Shown here piece by piece: positions 27,640 to 36,523 of a DNA stretch of 64,000 nt. Origin of the DNA: Millionella massiliensis (lineage in GTDB: Bacteria > Bacteroidota > Bacteroidia > Bacteroidales > Rikenellaceae); assembly GCF_900104655.1 (NCBI RefSeq), contig NZ_FNWD01000002.1, positions 1,596,246 through 1,660,245 on the forward strand, read 5' to 3'. The position numbers were made by a program, and so were the translations under genes. Below the pieces are notes generated by a model, which worked only from the letters and a program-made list of their open reading frames with translations, ran no database searches and was not told the origin of the DNA. Numbering within the stretch: position 1 is the stretch's first letter; every line of letters begins with the position of its first letter.

Positions 27640-29184
27640 TTAAAGCGGCGTGTTACCGTGTTTGCGACGCGGCATGCTTACCGATTTCTTTTCCAGCGTC
27701 TTGAGCGCGCTGATAATCTTTTCGCGCGTGAACCGCGGATCGATTACCTCGTCGATAAAGCCCTTCTCGTCCGCTACATACGGATTGGCAATCTCTTCGC
27801 GATATTTTGCCGAGAGCTCTTTCTTCAGCGCTGCCGGATCTTCGGCTTCGGCCAGTTCCTTGCGGTACAGAATGGCCGTAGCCCCTTCGGGACCCATCAC
27901 GGCAATCTCGGCCGTGGGCCATGCGTAGCAGAAGTCGCCGCCGATCCCCTTGCTGTTCATCACGATATACGCACCGCCGTAGGCTTTGCGCAGGATGACC
28001 GTAATTCTCGGTACGGTGGCACGGGTGTACGAGTAGAGCAGTTTTGCCCCGTGGCGGATGATCCCGTCGTGTTCCTGGTCGGTACCCGGCAGGAAGCCCG
28101 GCACGTCTTCGAACGTCACGATCGGGATGTTGAAGCTGTCGCAGAAGTTGATGAAACGGGCCGCCTTGACCGATGCGTCGATGTCGAGCGTACCGGCCAT
28201 CACCTTAGGCTGGTTGGCGATGATGCCGACCACATAGCCGCCGATACGGGTCAGACCGGTGACGATATTACGGGCGTGTCCGGCACCCACTTCAAAGAAA
28301 CGGCCGTGGTCGGTGATCAGACGAATCACCTCCAGCACGTCGTAAGGTTTGTCGGGGTCGTCCGGTACGATGTCGAGCAGTGCATCTTCCGAGCGGTCGG
28401 CCGGGTCGTCGGTGGCCACGAAGGGCGGGTTTTCGATGTTGTTGGCCGGCAGGAACGACAGCAGCATTTTGATCCCCTTGATGGTGTTTTCATCGTCGCT
28501 GAAGACGAAGTCGGCCACACCGGTACGGGTCGAGTGAACCGAAGCGCCGCCCAGTTCTTCGGCGGTCACCTCTTCGTTGAGCACCTGACGCACGACGTCG
28601 GGGCCGGTCACGAACATATAGCTGGTCGATTCGGTCATGAAGATAAAGTCGGTCAGTGCGGGCGAATAGACGGCACCGCCGGCTGCAGGGCCCATAATGG
28701 CCGAAATCTGGGGTACTACGCCCGAGGCGAGTACGTTCTGGCGGAAGATATTGGCATAACCGTTCAGGCTGGAGATCCCTTCCTGGATACGGGCGCCGCC
28801 GGAGTCAATCAGTGCGATCAGGGGCGACCCGGTTTTGAGGGCCATGCTTTGGATTTTGACGATCTTGGCGGCGTGGACCGAGCCGAGCGAACCGCCGAGC
28901 ACGTTGAAGTCCTGCGAGAAGGCGTAGACTTGTTTGCCGCCGATGGTACCGTAGCCGGTGATGACACCGTCGCCGAGGGCCGTGGTGGATTTACCGAAGC
29001 TGCCGGCAGCGGCAGGGGTGGCGTAGGCGTCCACTTCCTGGAACGAATCCGGATCGAAGAGCAGTTCGATGCGTTCGCGGGCAGTCAGTTTCCCGCGGTT
29101 GTGCTGTTTTTCGTAGTATTTCGCATCGTACTGTTTTTCCAGCGCCGCTTGGCGGGCCAGGAACTTATCGTATGCTTTTCCCAT
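27640..29184 (-). CDS. mmdA: Acyl-CoA carboxylase carboxyltransferase (propionyl/methylmalonyl-CoA type)
   Basis: A 514-residue carboxyltransferase; the start at 29184 gives MGKAYDKFLARQAALEKQYD. Crotonase-like halves are clear: LTARERIELLFDPDSFQEVD, GGSLGSVHAAKIVKIQSMAL, the oxyanion segment DSGGARIQEGISSLNGY, GPAAGGAVYSPALTDF, and in the second half DVPGFLPGTDQEHDGIIRHGAKLLYSY, KAYGGAYIVMNSKGIGGDFCYAWPTAEIAVMGPEGA. Members are propionyl-CoA carboxylase beta or methylmalonyl-CoA decarboxylase alpha; the presence of a full biotin carboxylase favours the ATP-dependent carboxylase reading, but direction in vivo is not decided by sequence. It works with MutB (61827-63974) in succinate/propionate interconversion. 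Confidence 0.93.
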   Translation of the reverse strand: MGKAYDKFLARQAALEKQYDAKYYEKQHNRGKLTARERIELLFDPDSFQEVDAYATPAAAGSFGKSTTALGDGVITGYGTIGGKQVYAFSQDFNVLGGSLGSVHAAKIVKIQSMALKTGSPLIALIDSGGARIQEGISSLNGYANIFRQNVLASGVVPQISAIMGPAAGGAVYSPALTDFIFMTESTSYMFVTGPDVVRQVLNEEVTAEELGGASVHSTRTGVADFVFSDDENTIKGIKMLLSFLPANNIENPPFVATDDPADRSEDALLDIVPDDPDKPYDVLEVIRLITDHGRFFEVGAGHARNIVTGLTRIGGYVVGIIANQPKVMAGTLDIDASVKAARFINFCDSFNIPIVTFEDVPGFLPGTDQEHDGIIRHGAKLLYSYTRATVPRITVILRKAYGGAYIVMNSKGIGGDFCYAWPTAEIAVMGPEGATAILYRKELAEAEDPAALKKELSAKYREEIANPYVADEKGFIDEVIDPRFTREKIISALKTLEKKSVSMPRRKHGNTPL

Positions 29185-29606
29185 TTTTTCTGGTTTACGT
29201 TTCGTAGCTATGGAGCTCCCGTGGGGGTATGTCGCCGGTCGGACGGATGGGGGGAGCGACGTATCGGATTGAGTGAATTTATATCGGGACAAGATAGCGT
29301 CGCCCGATGCGGAACGGTGCGACGCTGGAGACGAAACCGACCCTGCCTCGGAGCGATCCACGGCACGGAGAGCCGGGACAGCGTCCGACGTGCGTCTGTC
29401 CGGCCGTACAAAGAGTGGGGACAGAGTGCGGGTTTTGAATGTGCGGTCTCGTTGACGTCATGCTTTACTGTTTATCCGATCCCTCCGGATCCGGTTCGTA
29501 TCGGGCCCCGCAGTTCGGCCAGTTTCCGGCAGGCCATCCGGCCGCCGGCATCTGCCGATGCACGTTCGGTGCTGTTTTTCGCGCGGTTACGAATCGGAAG
29601 GAACGG
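29185..29606. other. Gene-free stretch upstream of the carboxyltransferase gene
   Basis: No coding region is convincing here. I find no exact TAnnTTTG box on the minus strand, so the carboxyltransferase promoter is not identified. A small imperfect inverted repeat (GCATC...GATGC, near 29548-29562) is the only local structure I note. Confidence 0.4.
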
Positions 29607-30230
29607 TTAAAAGTAATCACGGACCAGGTCTCCGTCGCGGAACTCCTGGAACCGGATCGGGTCGGGAGCAAACATTTCCGACAGCTGTGCGGCCACCTCC
29701 GGCGCATGGACGCCGGGGATCAGGGTGGTACGGAACTGATGCCCCACTTCGGGGTGTTCGCGCAGCAGAGCGAGGGTGCGGCGAATGGCCTCGATTTGGG
29801 CATCGGTCACGGTCGGTGTCACACGGGCATAGTGGTCCCGCGAGACGAAATGTTTGACGTCCAGCGCGACAAAATTAACCAATTTTTTCCGAAACAGTTC
29901 AGATAAAACATCAGGATGCGTTCCATTCGTATCCAGCTTGACCTCCAGACCGAGGTTCCGGATGCGTTCGAGGAAGTCCGCGAGGTCCTTGTGCAGGGTG
30001 GGTTCGCCGCCTGTGACGACCACTCCGTCGAGCCAGTTTCGCCGCCGTTCGAGGTAGCCGAAAATTTCGTCCGCGTTCAGGTCGGGCGTCGCCTCCAGCA
30101 GGCGGGGAATCACCAAAGACGGGTTGTGGCAGTAGCCACACCGGAAATTACATCCCTTGGTGAAGACTACCGCCACGATTCTTCCGTCCCAGTCGATCAG
30201 GCTCTGTTTGAGGAATCCGCCTATTCGCAT
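29607..30230 (-). CDS. nrdG: Anaerobic ribonucleotide reductase activating protein (radical SAM)
   Basis: A 207-residue radical SAM protein. The start at 30230 (MRIGGFLKQSLIDWDGRIVAV) fits the family; the same frame stays open far upstream but that part lies within nrdD in another frame. The iron-sulfur motif is CNFRCGYCHNP (CxxxCxxC, about residues 28-35), followed by the SAM-binding VVVTGGEPTLH. It generates the glycyl radical on NrdD, consuming SAM. The start overlaps the nrdD stop by 10 nt, which indicates translational coupling. The layout resembles NrdG of the short 'NrdG2' kind found in anaerobes. Confidence 0.93.
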   Translation of the reverse strand: MRIGGFLKQSLIDWDGRIVAVVFTKGCNFRCGYCHNPSLVIPRLLEATPDLNADEIFGYLERRRNWLDGVVVTGGEPTLHKDLADFLERIRNLGLEVKLDTNGTHPDVLSELFRKKLVNFVALDVKHFVSRDHYARVTPTVTDAQIEAIRRTLALLREHPEVGHQFRTTLIPGVHAPEVAAQLSEMFAPDPIRFQEFRDGDLVRDYF

Positions 30231-32368
30231 GACGCACAACGGGGCGAGGCGGACGACAATACGCTGCGGTCGAAGAGTTTTCGGTCGGCGAATTCGGCCC
30301 GTTTGCCTTCGTTCCACTGGCTCACGGGGCGCATGTACCCGACAATGCGGCTGAAGACTTCGGACGGTGCGCCGCACTTCGGACAGGTGAAGTGCTCGCC
30401 GGCCATGTAGCCGTGCGAGGGACAGATGCTGAACGACGGCGAGAGGGTAATGTAGGGCAGCCGGAAGGTGTCGGTCACTCGGCGCACCATCTGTTTGGCG
30501 GCTTCGGCGGTCATGGCGCTTTCGCCCGTGAAGACGTGGAAGACGGTTCCGCCCGTGTAGAGGGTCTGCAGCTCGTCCTGCATCTCGAGCGCTTCGTAGA
30601 GGTCGTCGGTATAGCCTACGGGCAGGTGGGTCGAGTTGGTGTAGTAGGGTTTGGCGCCGGCCTTGAACTGCTCCTGGTTGGCGACGATGATGTCCGGGTA
30701 GCGTACCGTGTCGAGCTTGGCGAAACGGTAGGCGGTGCTTTCGGCCGGGGTCGCTTCGAGGTTGTAGATGTTGCCGGTCTCCTCCTGGAATTCGGTCAGG
30801 ATGTCGCGCATGAAGTTCATCACCTTGCGGGCGAACTCCATCCCGTCGGGCGAGGCCAGCGGCACGCCGAGGAAGTTCAGGCAGCATTCGTTCATGCCGT
30901 TGATGCCGATGGTCGAGAAGTGGTTTTTCCAGTAGCAGCCGAAGCGGTTGTGAACGTGACGCAGGTAGAATTTCGAGTAGGGATAGAGGCCCCGTTCGGT
31001 GTACTGCTCGATCACCTTTCGTTTGATTTCGAGGCTCTGTTTGGCCAGCTCCATCAGGTGACGCAGCCGCTGGAAGAGGTTGTCCTCGGAGGAGGATTCG
31101 TAGCCGAGCCGCGGCAGGTTGATGGTCACCACGCCCACCGAACCGGTCAGGGGGTTGGCCGCAAAGAGCCCGCCGCCGCGTTTCATCAGTTCGCGTTTGT
31201 CGAGACGCAACCGGCAGCACATGCTCCGCACGTCGTCGGGTTTCATGTCGGAGTTGACGAAGTTCGAGAAGTAGGGAATGCCGTATTTGGCGGTCATCTC
31301 CCAGATCCCCTCGTAGTCGGGATTCTGCCAGTCGAAGTCGGGCGTAATATTATAGGTAGGGATGGGGAACGAGAAGAGGCTGCCGGAGGCGTCGCCCTGA
31401 CACATCACCTCGGCGAAGGCGCGGTTCAGCAGGGTCACTTCGGGCTGGAACTCGCCGTAGGTTTCGTTCTGCACCTGTCCGCCCCAGACGATGGGTTCGT
31501 TGCGCAGGAAGTCGGGCACCACCAGGTCCATCGTAATATTGGTGAACGGGGTCTGGAATCCGACGCGGGTCGGCACGTTCAGGTTGAAGAGGAACTCCTG
31601 AAGGCACTGTTTGACCTGATCGTAGTCGAGGCCGTCGTACCGGATATAGGGCGCCAGGAAGGTGTCGAAGTTGGCAAAGGCCTGTGCCCCGGCGGCTTCT
31701 CCCTGCATGGTGTAGAAGAAGTTGACCACCTGGCCGAGCGCCGTGCGGAAGTGGCGGGCCGGTGAGCTCTGCGCCTTGCCTTCGACCCCGCGGAAACCGG
31801 TCAGCAACAGATCCTTGAGGTCCCATCCGACGCAATAGACGCTCAGAAAACCGAGGTCGTGGATGTGCATCGCCCCGCTTTTGTGGGCTTCGGCGATGCT
31901 GTCGGGATAGAGCCGGTTCAGCCAGTACTGGGCCGTGATCATGGTGGAGATGTGCTGGTTCAGCCCCTGCAGCGAGTAGGCGGAGTTGGCGCTCTCCTTG
32001 ATCCGCCAGTCGTTGAGCGAGAGGTAGTCGTCGATCACGTCGAGATTCGAGAGCAGCTCTTTGGAGGTACGCAGCTGTTCGTGCTGTTTACGGTAGAGGA
32101 GATAGGCCTTGACCAGCGCGAAATAGCCGTGGTTGAAGAGGGTCTGTTCGACGGTGTCCTGCACCTGTTCGACGGTGGGGGTGCCGAGACGGGGCTCGCC
32201 GGCGAGTTTGCGGACGACCTCTTCGGCCAGGGCATGTGCGGCCTTGCGGTCGGGAGCTTCGACGGCCCGCATGGCCTTGAAGATGGCCTGTTCGATTTTT
32301 TCGGGTTGGAAGGGTGCGATGGTGCCGTCGCGTTTGACGATCTGGCTGGGAATGTTGCTGCCGTTCAT
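30221..32368 (-). CDS. nrdD: Anaerobic (class III) ribonucleoside-triphosphate reductase
   Basis: A 715-residue enzyme with an N-terminal ATP-cone (QIVKRDGTIAPFQPEKIEQAI, about 9-95) and the glycyl-radical reductase body. Recognisable motifs include MHIHDLGFLSVYCVGWDLK, the catalytic-Cys region DVRSMCCRLRLDKRE, and NECCLNFLG. The C-terminal zinc site is ICPSHGYMAGEHFTCPKCGAP, and the glycyl radical loop is RIVGYMRPVSQW with Gly677. It reduces NTPs to dNTPs without oxygen or B12 and is activated by NrdG, encoded next. The cobalamin riboswitch 140-330 bp upstream should repress it when B12 is plentiful, which makes sense only if a B12-dependent class II enzyme is also present in the genome. Confidence 0.95.
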   Translation of the reverse strand: MNGSNIPSQIVKRDGTIAPFQPEKIEQAIFKAMRAVEAPDRKAAHALAEEVVRKLAGEPRLGTPTVEQVQDTVEQTLFNHGYFALVKAYLLYRKQHEQLRTSKELLSNLDVIDDYLSLNDWRIKESANSAYSLQGLNQHISTMITAQYWLNRLYPDSIAEAHKSGAMHIHDLGFLSVYCVGWDLKDLLLTGFRGVEGKAQSSPARHFRTALGQVVNFFYTMQGEAAGAQAFANFDTFLAPYIRYDGLDYDQVKQCLQEFLFNLNVPTRVGFQTPFTNITMDLVVPDFLRNEPIVWGGQVQNETYGEFQPEVTLLNRAFAEVMCQGDASGSLFSFPIPTYNITPDFDWQNPDYEGIWEMTAKYGIPYFSNFVNSDMKPDDVRSMCCRLRLDKRELMKRGGGLFAANPLTGSVGVVTINLPRLGYESSSEDNLFQRLRHLMELAKQSLEIKRKVIEQYTERGLYPYSKFYLRHVHNRFGCYWKNHFSTIGINGMNECCLNFLGVPLASPDGMEFARKVMNFMRDILTEFQEETGNIYNLEATPAESTAYRFAKLDTVRYPDIIVANQEQFKAGAKPYYTNSTHLPVGYTDDLYEALEMQDELQTLYTGGTVFHVFTGESAMTAEAAKQMVRRVTDTFRLPYITLSPSFSICPSHGYMAGEHFTCPKCGAPSEVFSRIVGYMRPVSQWNEGKRAEFADRKLFDRSVLSSASPRCASCE

Positions 32369-32504
32369 CTTTTGCAGTAGATGTTAAAAGGTGGATAATG
32401 GCAGCTTACGGGGTGATTGGATGCGTGAGGCGCCCGTCCGGGACCTGGGGCCGCGGAGGGAGCGTTTCACCGGCTTTTCTCCCGAAAGCTACGGTCTGTT
32501 TTGC

Positions 32505-32700
32505 GGTGGCAGGCGGCAGGTCTTCTGACTTGTTCCGGGACGTGCGGCCTTCCCGTGCGGGGCACAGTGGCTGGCGACAGCAGGGGTCGCCGGAGGGCAC
32601 GGCCTTTTGGAGGGTGGAATTTACAGCTACGGGGATAGTCCCTGATTCGCACAGGGTTCCCTTTTAATCCTTCGACCGTCGGAGCGGTGTCGGGAACCGT
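32505..32700 (-). ncRNA. Cobalamin (B12) riboswitch in the nrdDG leader
   Basis: Reading the minus strand, the conserved blocks occur in the correct order: AAAAGGGAACCCTGTGCGAATC (32640-32667 region), the CTGTAA block (32621-32626), GCCACTG (32565-32571), GGGAAGGC (32547-32554), and the terminal GTCAGAAGACCTGCC (32515-32529). These are the signature segments of the adenosylcobalamin aptamer, including the B12 box. Exact ends are estimated. The expression platform would lie between 32505 and the nrdD ATG at 32368; I cannot decide by eye whether it controls termination or translation. Confidence 0.93.
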
Positions 32701-32710
32701 TTGCCGGAAA

Positions 32711-32718
32711 CAAAGATG
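32711..32718 (-). promoter_or_regulatory. Possible promoter of the riboswitch-nrdDG transcript (CATCTTTG)
   Basis: Minus-strand CATCTTTG deviates by one base from TAnnTTTG (C for the first T). Its position just upstream of the aptamer is right for the transcript start, so it is a plausible but weak candidate. Confidence 0.4.
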
Positions 32719-32906
32719 GGGAGTTTTGCAGAGACCGGGGGTACTGCGGGCCGAGATTTTATCAACATTCTATCATCATTGCGCAAGATCTCACATCGCC
32801 ACATTGAATGTCAACAGATTAACAAAAGGAGCATTCCTTGCCAGAAATAAGAGCCAAGCGAATTCTCTATCCCCCTATGCTACAACTGGCCCTATCACAG
32901 CCGATC

Positions 32907-32996
32907 AATGACCCACCCGTTTAGGATGCGCAGCATCCGCGAAAAGTTCTTTGGGTCCCTTTCTTACAAGAAAGGGACAGCCTTATGCAAGTAAAC
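32907..32996 (+). repeat. Dispersed structured repeat, copy C (left part missing)
   Basis: Only the right 90 bp of the element are present: hairpin 2 (GGATGC / GCATCC, loop GCA) and hairpin 3 (GTCCCTTTCTT / AAGAAAGGGAC, loop AC), with a diverged end (AGCCTTATGCAAGTAAACACC). Hairpin 1 and the left arm are absent. It lies about 120 bp upstream of the susC promoter. Confidence 0.85.
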
Positions 32997-33119
32997 ACCT
33001 CATAAACAGCCTCTTCAGATTCATCTTTTCACATTTCCCTACCCCCCAGTTTACATTCACTTCACGTCACAATAACAAAAACTTCAGACTAACCCAACGA
33101 TCACGTAACACCACCACAG

Positions 33120-33127
33120 TACGTTTG
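33120..33127 (+). promoter_or_regulatory. Promoter of susC-susD (TACGTTTG)
   Basis: TACGTTTG is an exact TAnnTTTG box, 170 bp before the susC ATG, giving a long A/C-rich leader. Confidence 0.55.
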
Positions 33128-33296
33128 CCATCGCAAAAACAGCCGCAAGATTCATACACAACCTATACAAATCATTTAAGTGAAAAGGGACCAAACCTAT
33201 ACCACAACCTATTTCACCCCCACCCTCCGCTCCGCAGGGACGGAGTCAAAGCAAATTCATTTTCAATCACTCAATAATCAATTAAACCAACACACT

Positions 33297-36200
33297 ATGG
33301 GAAAACTCTCCTCCATCAGGTGCAGACTTCCGCTATCATGGTTCGGAGCGCTGCTCGCCATGCTGGTCATCGCCAGCGTCCCGCAACCGACCTGGGCACA
33401 GACCGCATCGAAACACGACGTCAAAGTGACCGTTGTCGACCAGAAAGGCGAACCGGTAGTCGGAGCCGTGGTCATCATCAAAGGCACCACCTCCGGCAAA
33501 GCCACCGACGACAAGGGTGTCGCCACACTGAACGTCGCCGCCGACACCGAACTCGAAGTCCGCTTCGCTGGGCTCAAGCCCCAGACCATCAACGTCCGCG
33601 CACTGAAAGAAGTAGCCGTCGAGATGGAACCCGACGCCGTGGTGACCGACGAAGTGGTGGCCATCGGTTACGGTACGGCCAAGAAAGTGAACCTGTCGGG
33701 TTCGGTGGCCGTCGCCCCGACCGAGATGCTCGAAAACCGCTCCACGACCAACGTCCTCTCGTCGCTGCAGGGGACCGTGGCCAACCTGAACATCACCTCC
33801 TCGACCGGTGCCATCGACGCCATCCCGAGCATCAACCTGCGCGGTATGACCTCCATCGGGAGCAACGCCAACACCAACCCGCTGATCCTGATCGACGGTG
33901 TGCCGGCCGACAACGAAGAGTTCGCCCGCCTCAACCCCAACGACATCAAATCGATCTCCGTACTGAAAGACCCCTCGACCGCCGCCATCTACGGTTCGCG
34001 CGCCGCCTTCGGCGCCATCCTGGTGACCACCAAAGAGGGCACAGGTGCGATTAAGGTCGACTACTCGAGCAGCTACGCTTTCCGCCGTCTGGGCCGTCTG
34101 CCCGAAGTAGTGACCGACCCGGTGGCCGTGATGGAATACGCCAATGTCTTCGCGGCCGGCTGGTACAACCTCTACAGCACCGAACAGATCGAACACGCCA
34201 AGAACGTACGCGACGATCCGGAAAACTACCCGGCCCAGTACGTCGATGACGACGGCAACTTCCAGAACCTGGGCCAGACCGACTGGTTCGACGAAGTGTA
34301 CGACAACCTCGGTTTCCAGACCACGCAGAACCTGACCCTCTCCGGATCGGCCAAGGACAACAAGGGCAAAACCGTCCGCTACCTGCTCTCGGGCCAGTAC
34401 ATGAACATGAACGGTATGCTCCGCAAGGGGAACGACTACTTCAACCAGTACAACATCCGCTCGAAAGTGGACTACGAAGTGACCCCGTGGCTGCGCCTGG
34501 GCAACAACACCTCGTACATGGACTTCGACTATAACGAAGCCACCACCGTGGCCAACCACGGCAACGGCACCTTCTTCCACAACGTGAACCGCACCCGTTC
34601 GCTGAGCACCGTCTATAACGTCGACGGCAGCTACACCTCGGACGGCGCCTCGCTGCTGGGTCGTCTCGAAAACGGTGGTCGCCAGGACCAGCACACCCAG
34701 CGTTTGCGGACCCTCTTCACGGCACAGGCCACCCTCATCAAGGACATCTGGACCGTGAGCGCCGACGCCTCCTTCTCGAAATACAACTACCGCGAAAGCG
34801 AGTGGGACGCTCCGGTCTACTACTCGACCGGGATCAACAAGGGTGAGACGCAGTACAGCTACCCGAGCAACTCGTACGCCTACGTTTACGACAGCTACTC
34901 GCAATCGACCACCTACAACCTCTACACCAACTATGCCCAGACCTTCAACGAGAAACACGCCCTCTCGGCTACGGTCGGCTTCAACCAGGAATCCTACTAC
35001 AGCGACGGCATCTCGGCCCAGCGCAACGACCTGATTACCACCACGCTGCCCTCGATCGAGCTGGCCACGGCCGAAGTGCCGACCGTCGGACAGAGCATCT
35101 CGGACTGGGCCACCCGCGGTCTGTTTGCCCGCGTAGGTTACATCTACGACAACAAATACATCTTCGAAGCCAACGCCCGCTACGACGGCACCTCGCGTTT
35201 CCCGAGCGACGACCGCTTCGTCTTCAACCCCTCGGGTTCGCTGGCCTGGGTGATCTCCGAAGAGGGATTCTTCGAAAAGGCCAAAAAGACGGTCAATCTG
35301 CTGAAACTCCGCGCCTCGTACGGTACGGTGGGCAACCAGAACGTAGGCACCTACGAATACATCGCCACGATGGGCAGCGGCACGACCGGTACGATTCTGG
35401 ACGGCGTCCAACCCACCTACGTGTCGGCACCGGGCCTCGTCTCGTCGTCGCTGACCTGGGAACAGGTGCGCACCCTCGACCTGGGTCTCGAAGCCAACTT
35501 CTTCAACAACCGACTCCAACTCTCGGGCGGCTGGTTCCGCAGCTGGACCGAAGGGATGCTGACCAAAGGCCAGACGCTGCCCTCGGTGATCGGTACCGGC
35601 GTACCGCGTGAGAACGCCGCCGACCTGCGCACCAGCGGCTGGGAAGTCAACCTCACCTGGAAAGACCAGTTCATGCTGGGCCGCCATCCGTTCCGCTACG
35701 ACGCGACCTTCACCATGGGCGACTACCGTACCATCATCACCAAGTATGACAACCCGACCGGCCTGCTGAGCGACTACTACGTCGGACAGGAGATCGGCGA
35801 ACTGTGGGGTTACGTCTGCGACGGTTTCTTCCAGAGTGAAGAGGAGATCCTCCACCATGCCGACCAGACCCCGATTCTGACCTATCCCGGCACCCGCGGC
35901 CAGGGCGTGGGCGACATCAAGTTCCGCGACCTGGACGGTGACGGCGAGATCAGCAGCGGCGCCAACACGCTGGCTGATCCGGGCGACCGCAAGATCATCG
36001 GCAACGACCGTCCGCGCTACAACTACAGCTTCACGATCGGCGCCGAATGGGCCGGCATCGACCTTCGGGTCTACTTCCAGGGCGTCGGCAAACGCGACTA
36101 CTACCCCAGCACCAGCAACCACTACTTCTGGGGCATGTACGCCCAGCCCTGGGCCAACCTGATGGAAGACAACCTCGACCACTGGACCGAAGAGAACCGC

Positions 36201-36503
36201 GACGCCTACTTCCCCGCCCCGAAATCCTACGCTGCCGAGCTGAGCGGCAAGGAGCTGGGCGCCACCAACACCCGTTACATGCAGGACGCCTCGTACCTGC
36301 GCCTGAAGAACCTCACCATCGGTTACACCTTCCCCAACCGCTGGATGGAGAAAGTAGGGCTGCGCAACGTCCGCGTCTACTTCACGGGCGAGAACCTCAT
36401 CACCTGGACCAAACTGCACAAGAGCCTCGATCCCGAAGGACTGGACGGGCTGGTATATCCGCATCAGAAAACCTATTCGTTCGGTCTGAACTTCAGCTTC
36501 TAA
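33297..36503 (+). CDS. SusC/RagA-family TonB-dependent outer-membrane transporter
   Basis: A 1068-residue protein; the start at 33297 gives a signal peptide (FGALLAMLVIASVPQPTWAQ). A carboxypeptidase-regulatory-like domain (VTVVDQKGEPVVGAVVIIKG, about 37-115) is followed by the TonB-box region (DEVVAIGYGTAKKVNLSGSV), the plug (LSSLQGTVANLNI, INLRGMTSIGSNANTNPLIL, IDGVPAD, IKSISVLKDPSTAAIYGSRA) and the C-terminal barrel, ending in YSFGLNFSF. It imports an oligosaccharide or peptide with the SusD partner encoded 20 bp downstream. No glycoside hydrolase, ECF sigma or hybrid sensor gene is adjacent, so the substrate cannot be inferred from the locus. Confidence 0.96.
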   Translation: MGKLSSIRCRLPLSWFGALLAMLVIASVPQPTWAQTASKHDVKVTVVDQKGEPVVGAVVIIKGTTSGKATDDKGVATLNVAADTELEVRFAGLKPQTINVRALKEVAVEMEPDAVVTDEVVAIGYGTAKKVNLSGSVAVAPTEMLENRSTTNVLSSLQGTVANLNITSSTGAIDAIPSINLRGMTSIGSNANTNPLILIDGVPADNEEFARLNPNDIKSISVLKDPSTAAIYGSRAAFGAILVTTKEGTGAIKVDYSSSYAFRRLGRLPEVVTDPVAVMEYANVFAAGWYNLYSTEQIEHAKNVRDDPENYPAQYVDDDGNFQNLGQTDWFDEVYDNLGFQTTQNLTLSGSAKDNKGKTVRYLLSGQYMNMNGMLRKGNDYFNQYNIRSKVDYEVTPWLRLGNNTSYMDFDYNEATTVANHGNGTFFHNVNRTRSLSTVYNVDGSYTSDGASLLGRLENGGRQDQHTQRLRTLFTAQATLIKDIWTVSADASFSKYNYRESEWDAPVYYSTGINKGETQYSYPSNSYAYVYDSYSQSTTYNLYTNYAQTFNEKHALSATVGFNQESYYSDGISAQRNDLITTTLPSIELATAEVPTVGQSISDWATRGLFARVGYIYDNKYIFEANARYDGTSRFPSDDRFVFNPSGSLAWVISEEGFFEKAKKTVNLLKLRASYGTVGNQNVGTYEYIATMGSGTTGTILDGVQPTYVSAPGLVSSSLTWEQVRTLDLGLEANFFNNRLQLSGGWFRSWTEGMLTKGQTLPSVIGTGVPRENAADLRTSGWEVNLTWKDQFMLGRHPFRYDATFTMGDYRTIITKYDNPTGLLSDYYVGQEIGELWGYVCDGFFQSEEEILHHADQTPILTYPGTRGQGVGDIKFRDLDGDGEISSGANTLADPGDRKIIGNDRPRYNYSFTIGAEWAGIDLRVYFQGVGKRDYYPSTSNHYFWGMYAQPWANLMEDNLDHWTEENRDAYFPAPKSYAAELSGKELGATNTRYMQDASYLRLKNLTIGYTFPNRWMEKVGLRNVRVYFTGENLITWTKLHKSLDPEGLDGLVYPHQKTYSFGLNFSF

Positions 36504-36523
36504 CCCACTATTCCGAGACTTAA

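Larger units (their letters stand above)
32719..33296. other. Gene-free stretch upstream of susC
   Basis: It separates the divergent nrdD and susC transcripts. It holds the truncated repeat copy C (32907-32996), a -7 box at 33120-33127 and a susC leader of about 165 nt. The rest is A+T-rich; I see no gene. Confidence 0.6.

Noticed and set aside
29607..31220. Long N-terminal extension of nrdG in the same frame
   Set aside because: The upstream part lies inside nrdD in another frame. The start at 30230 gives the normal NrdG length and N-terminus.
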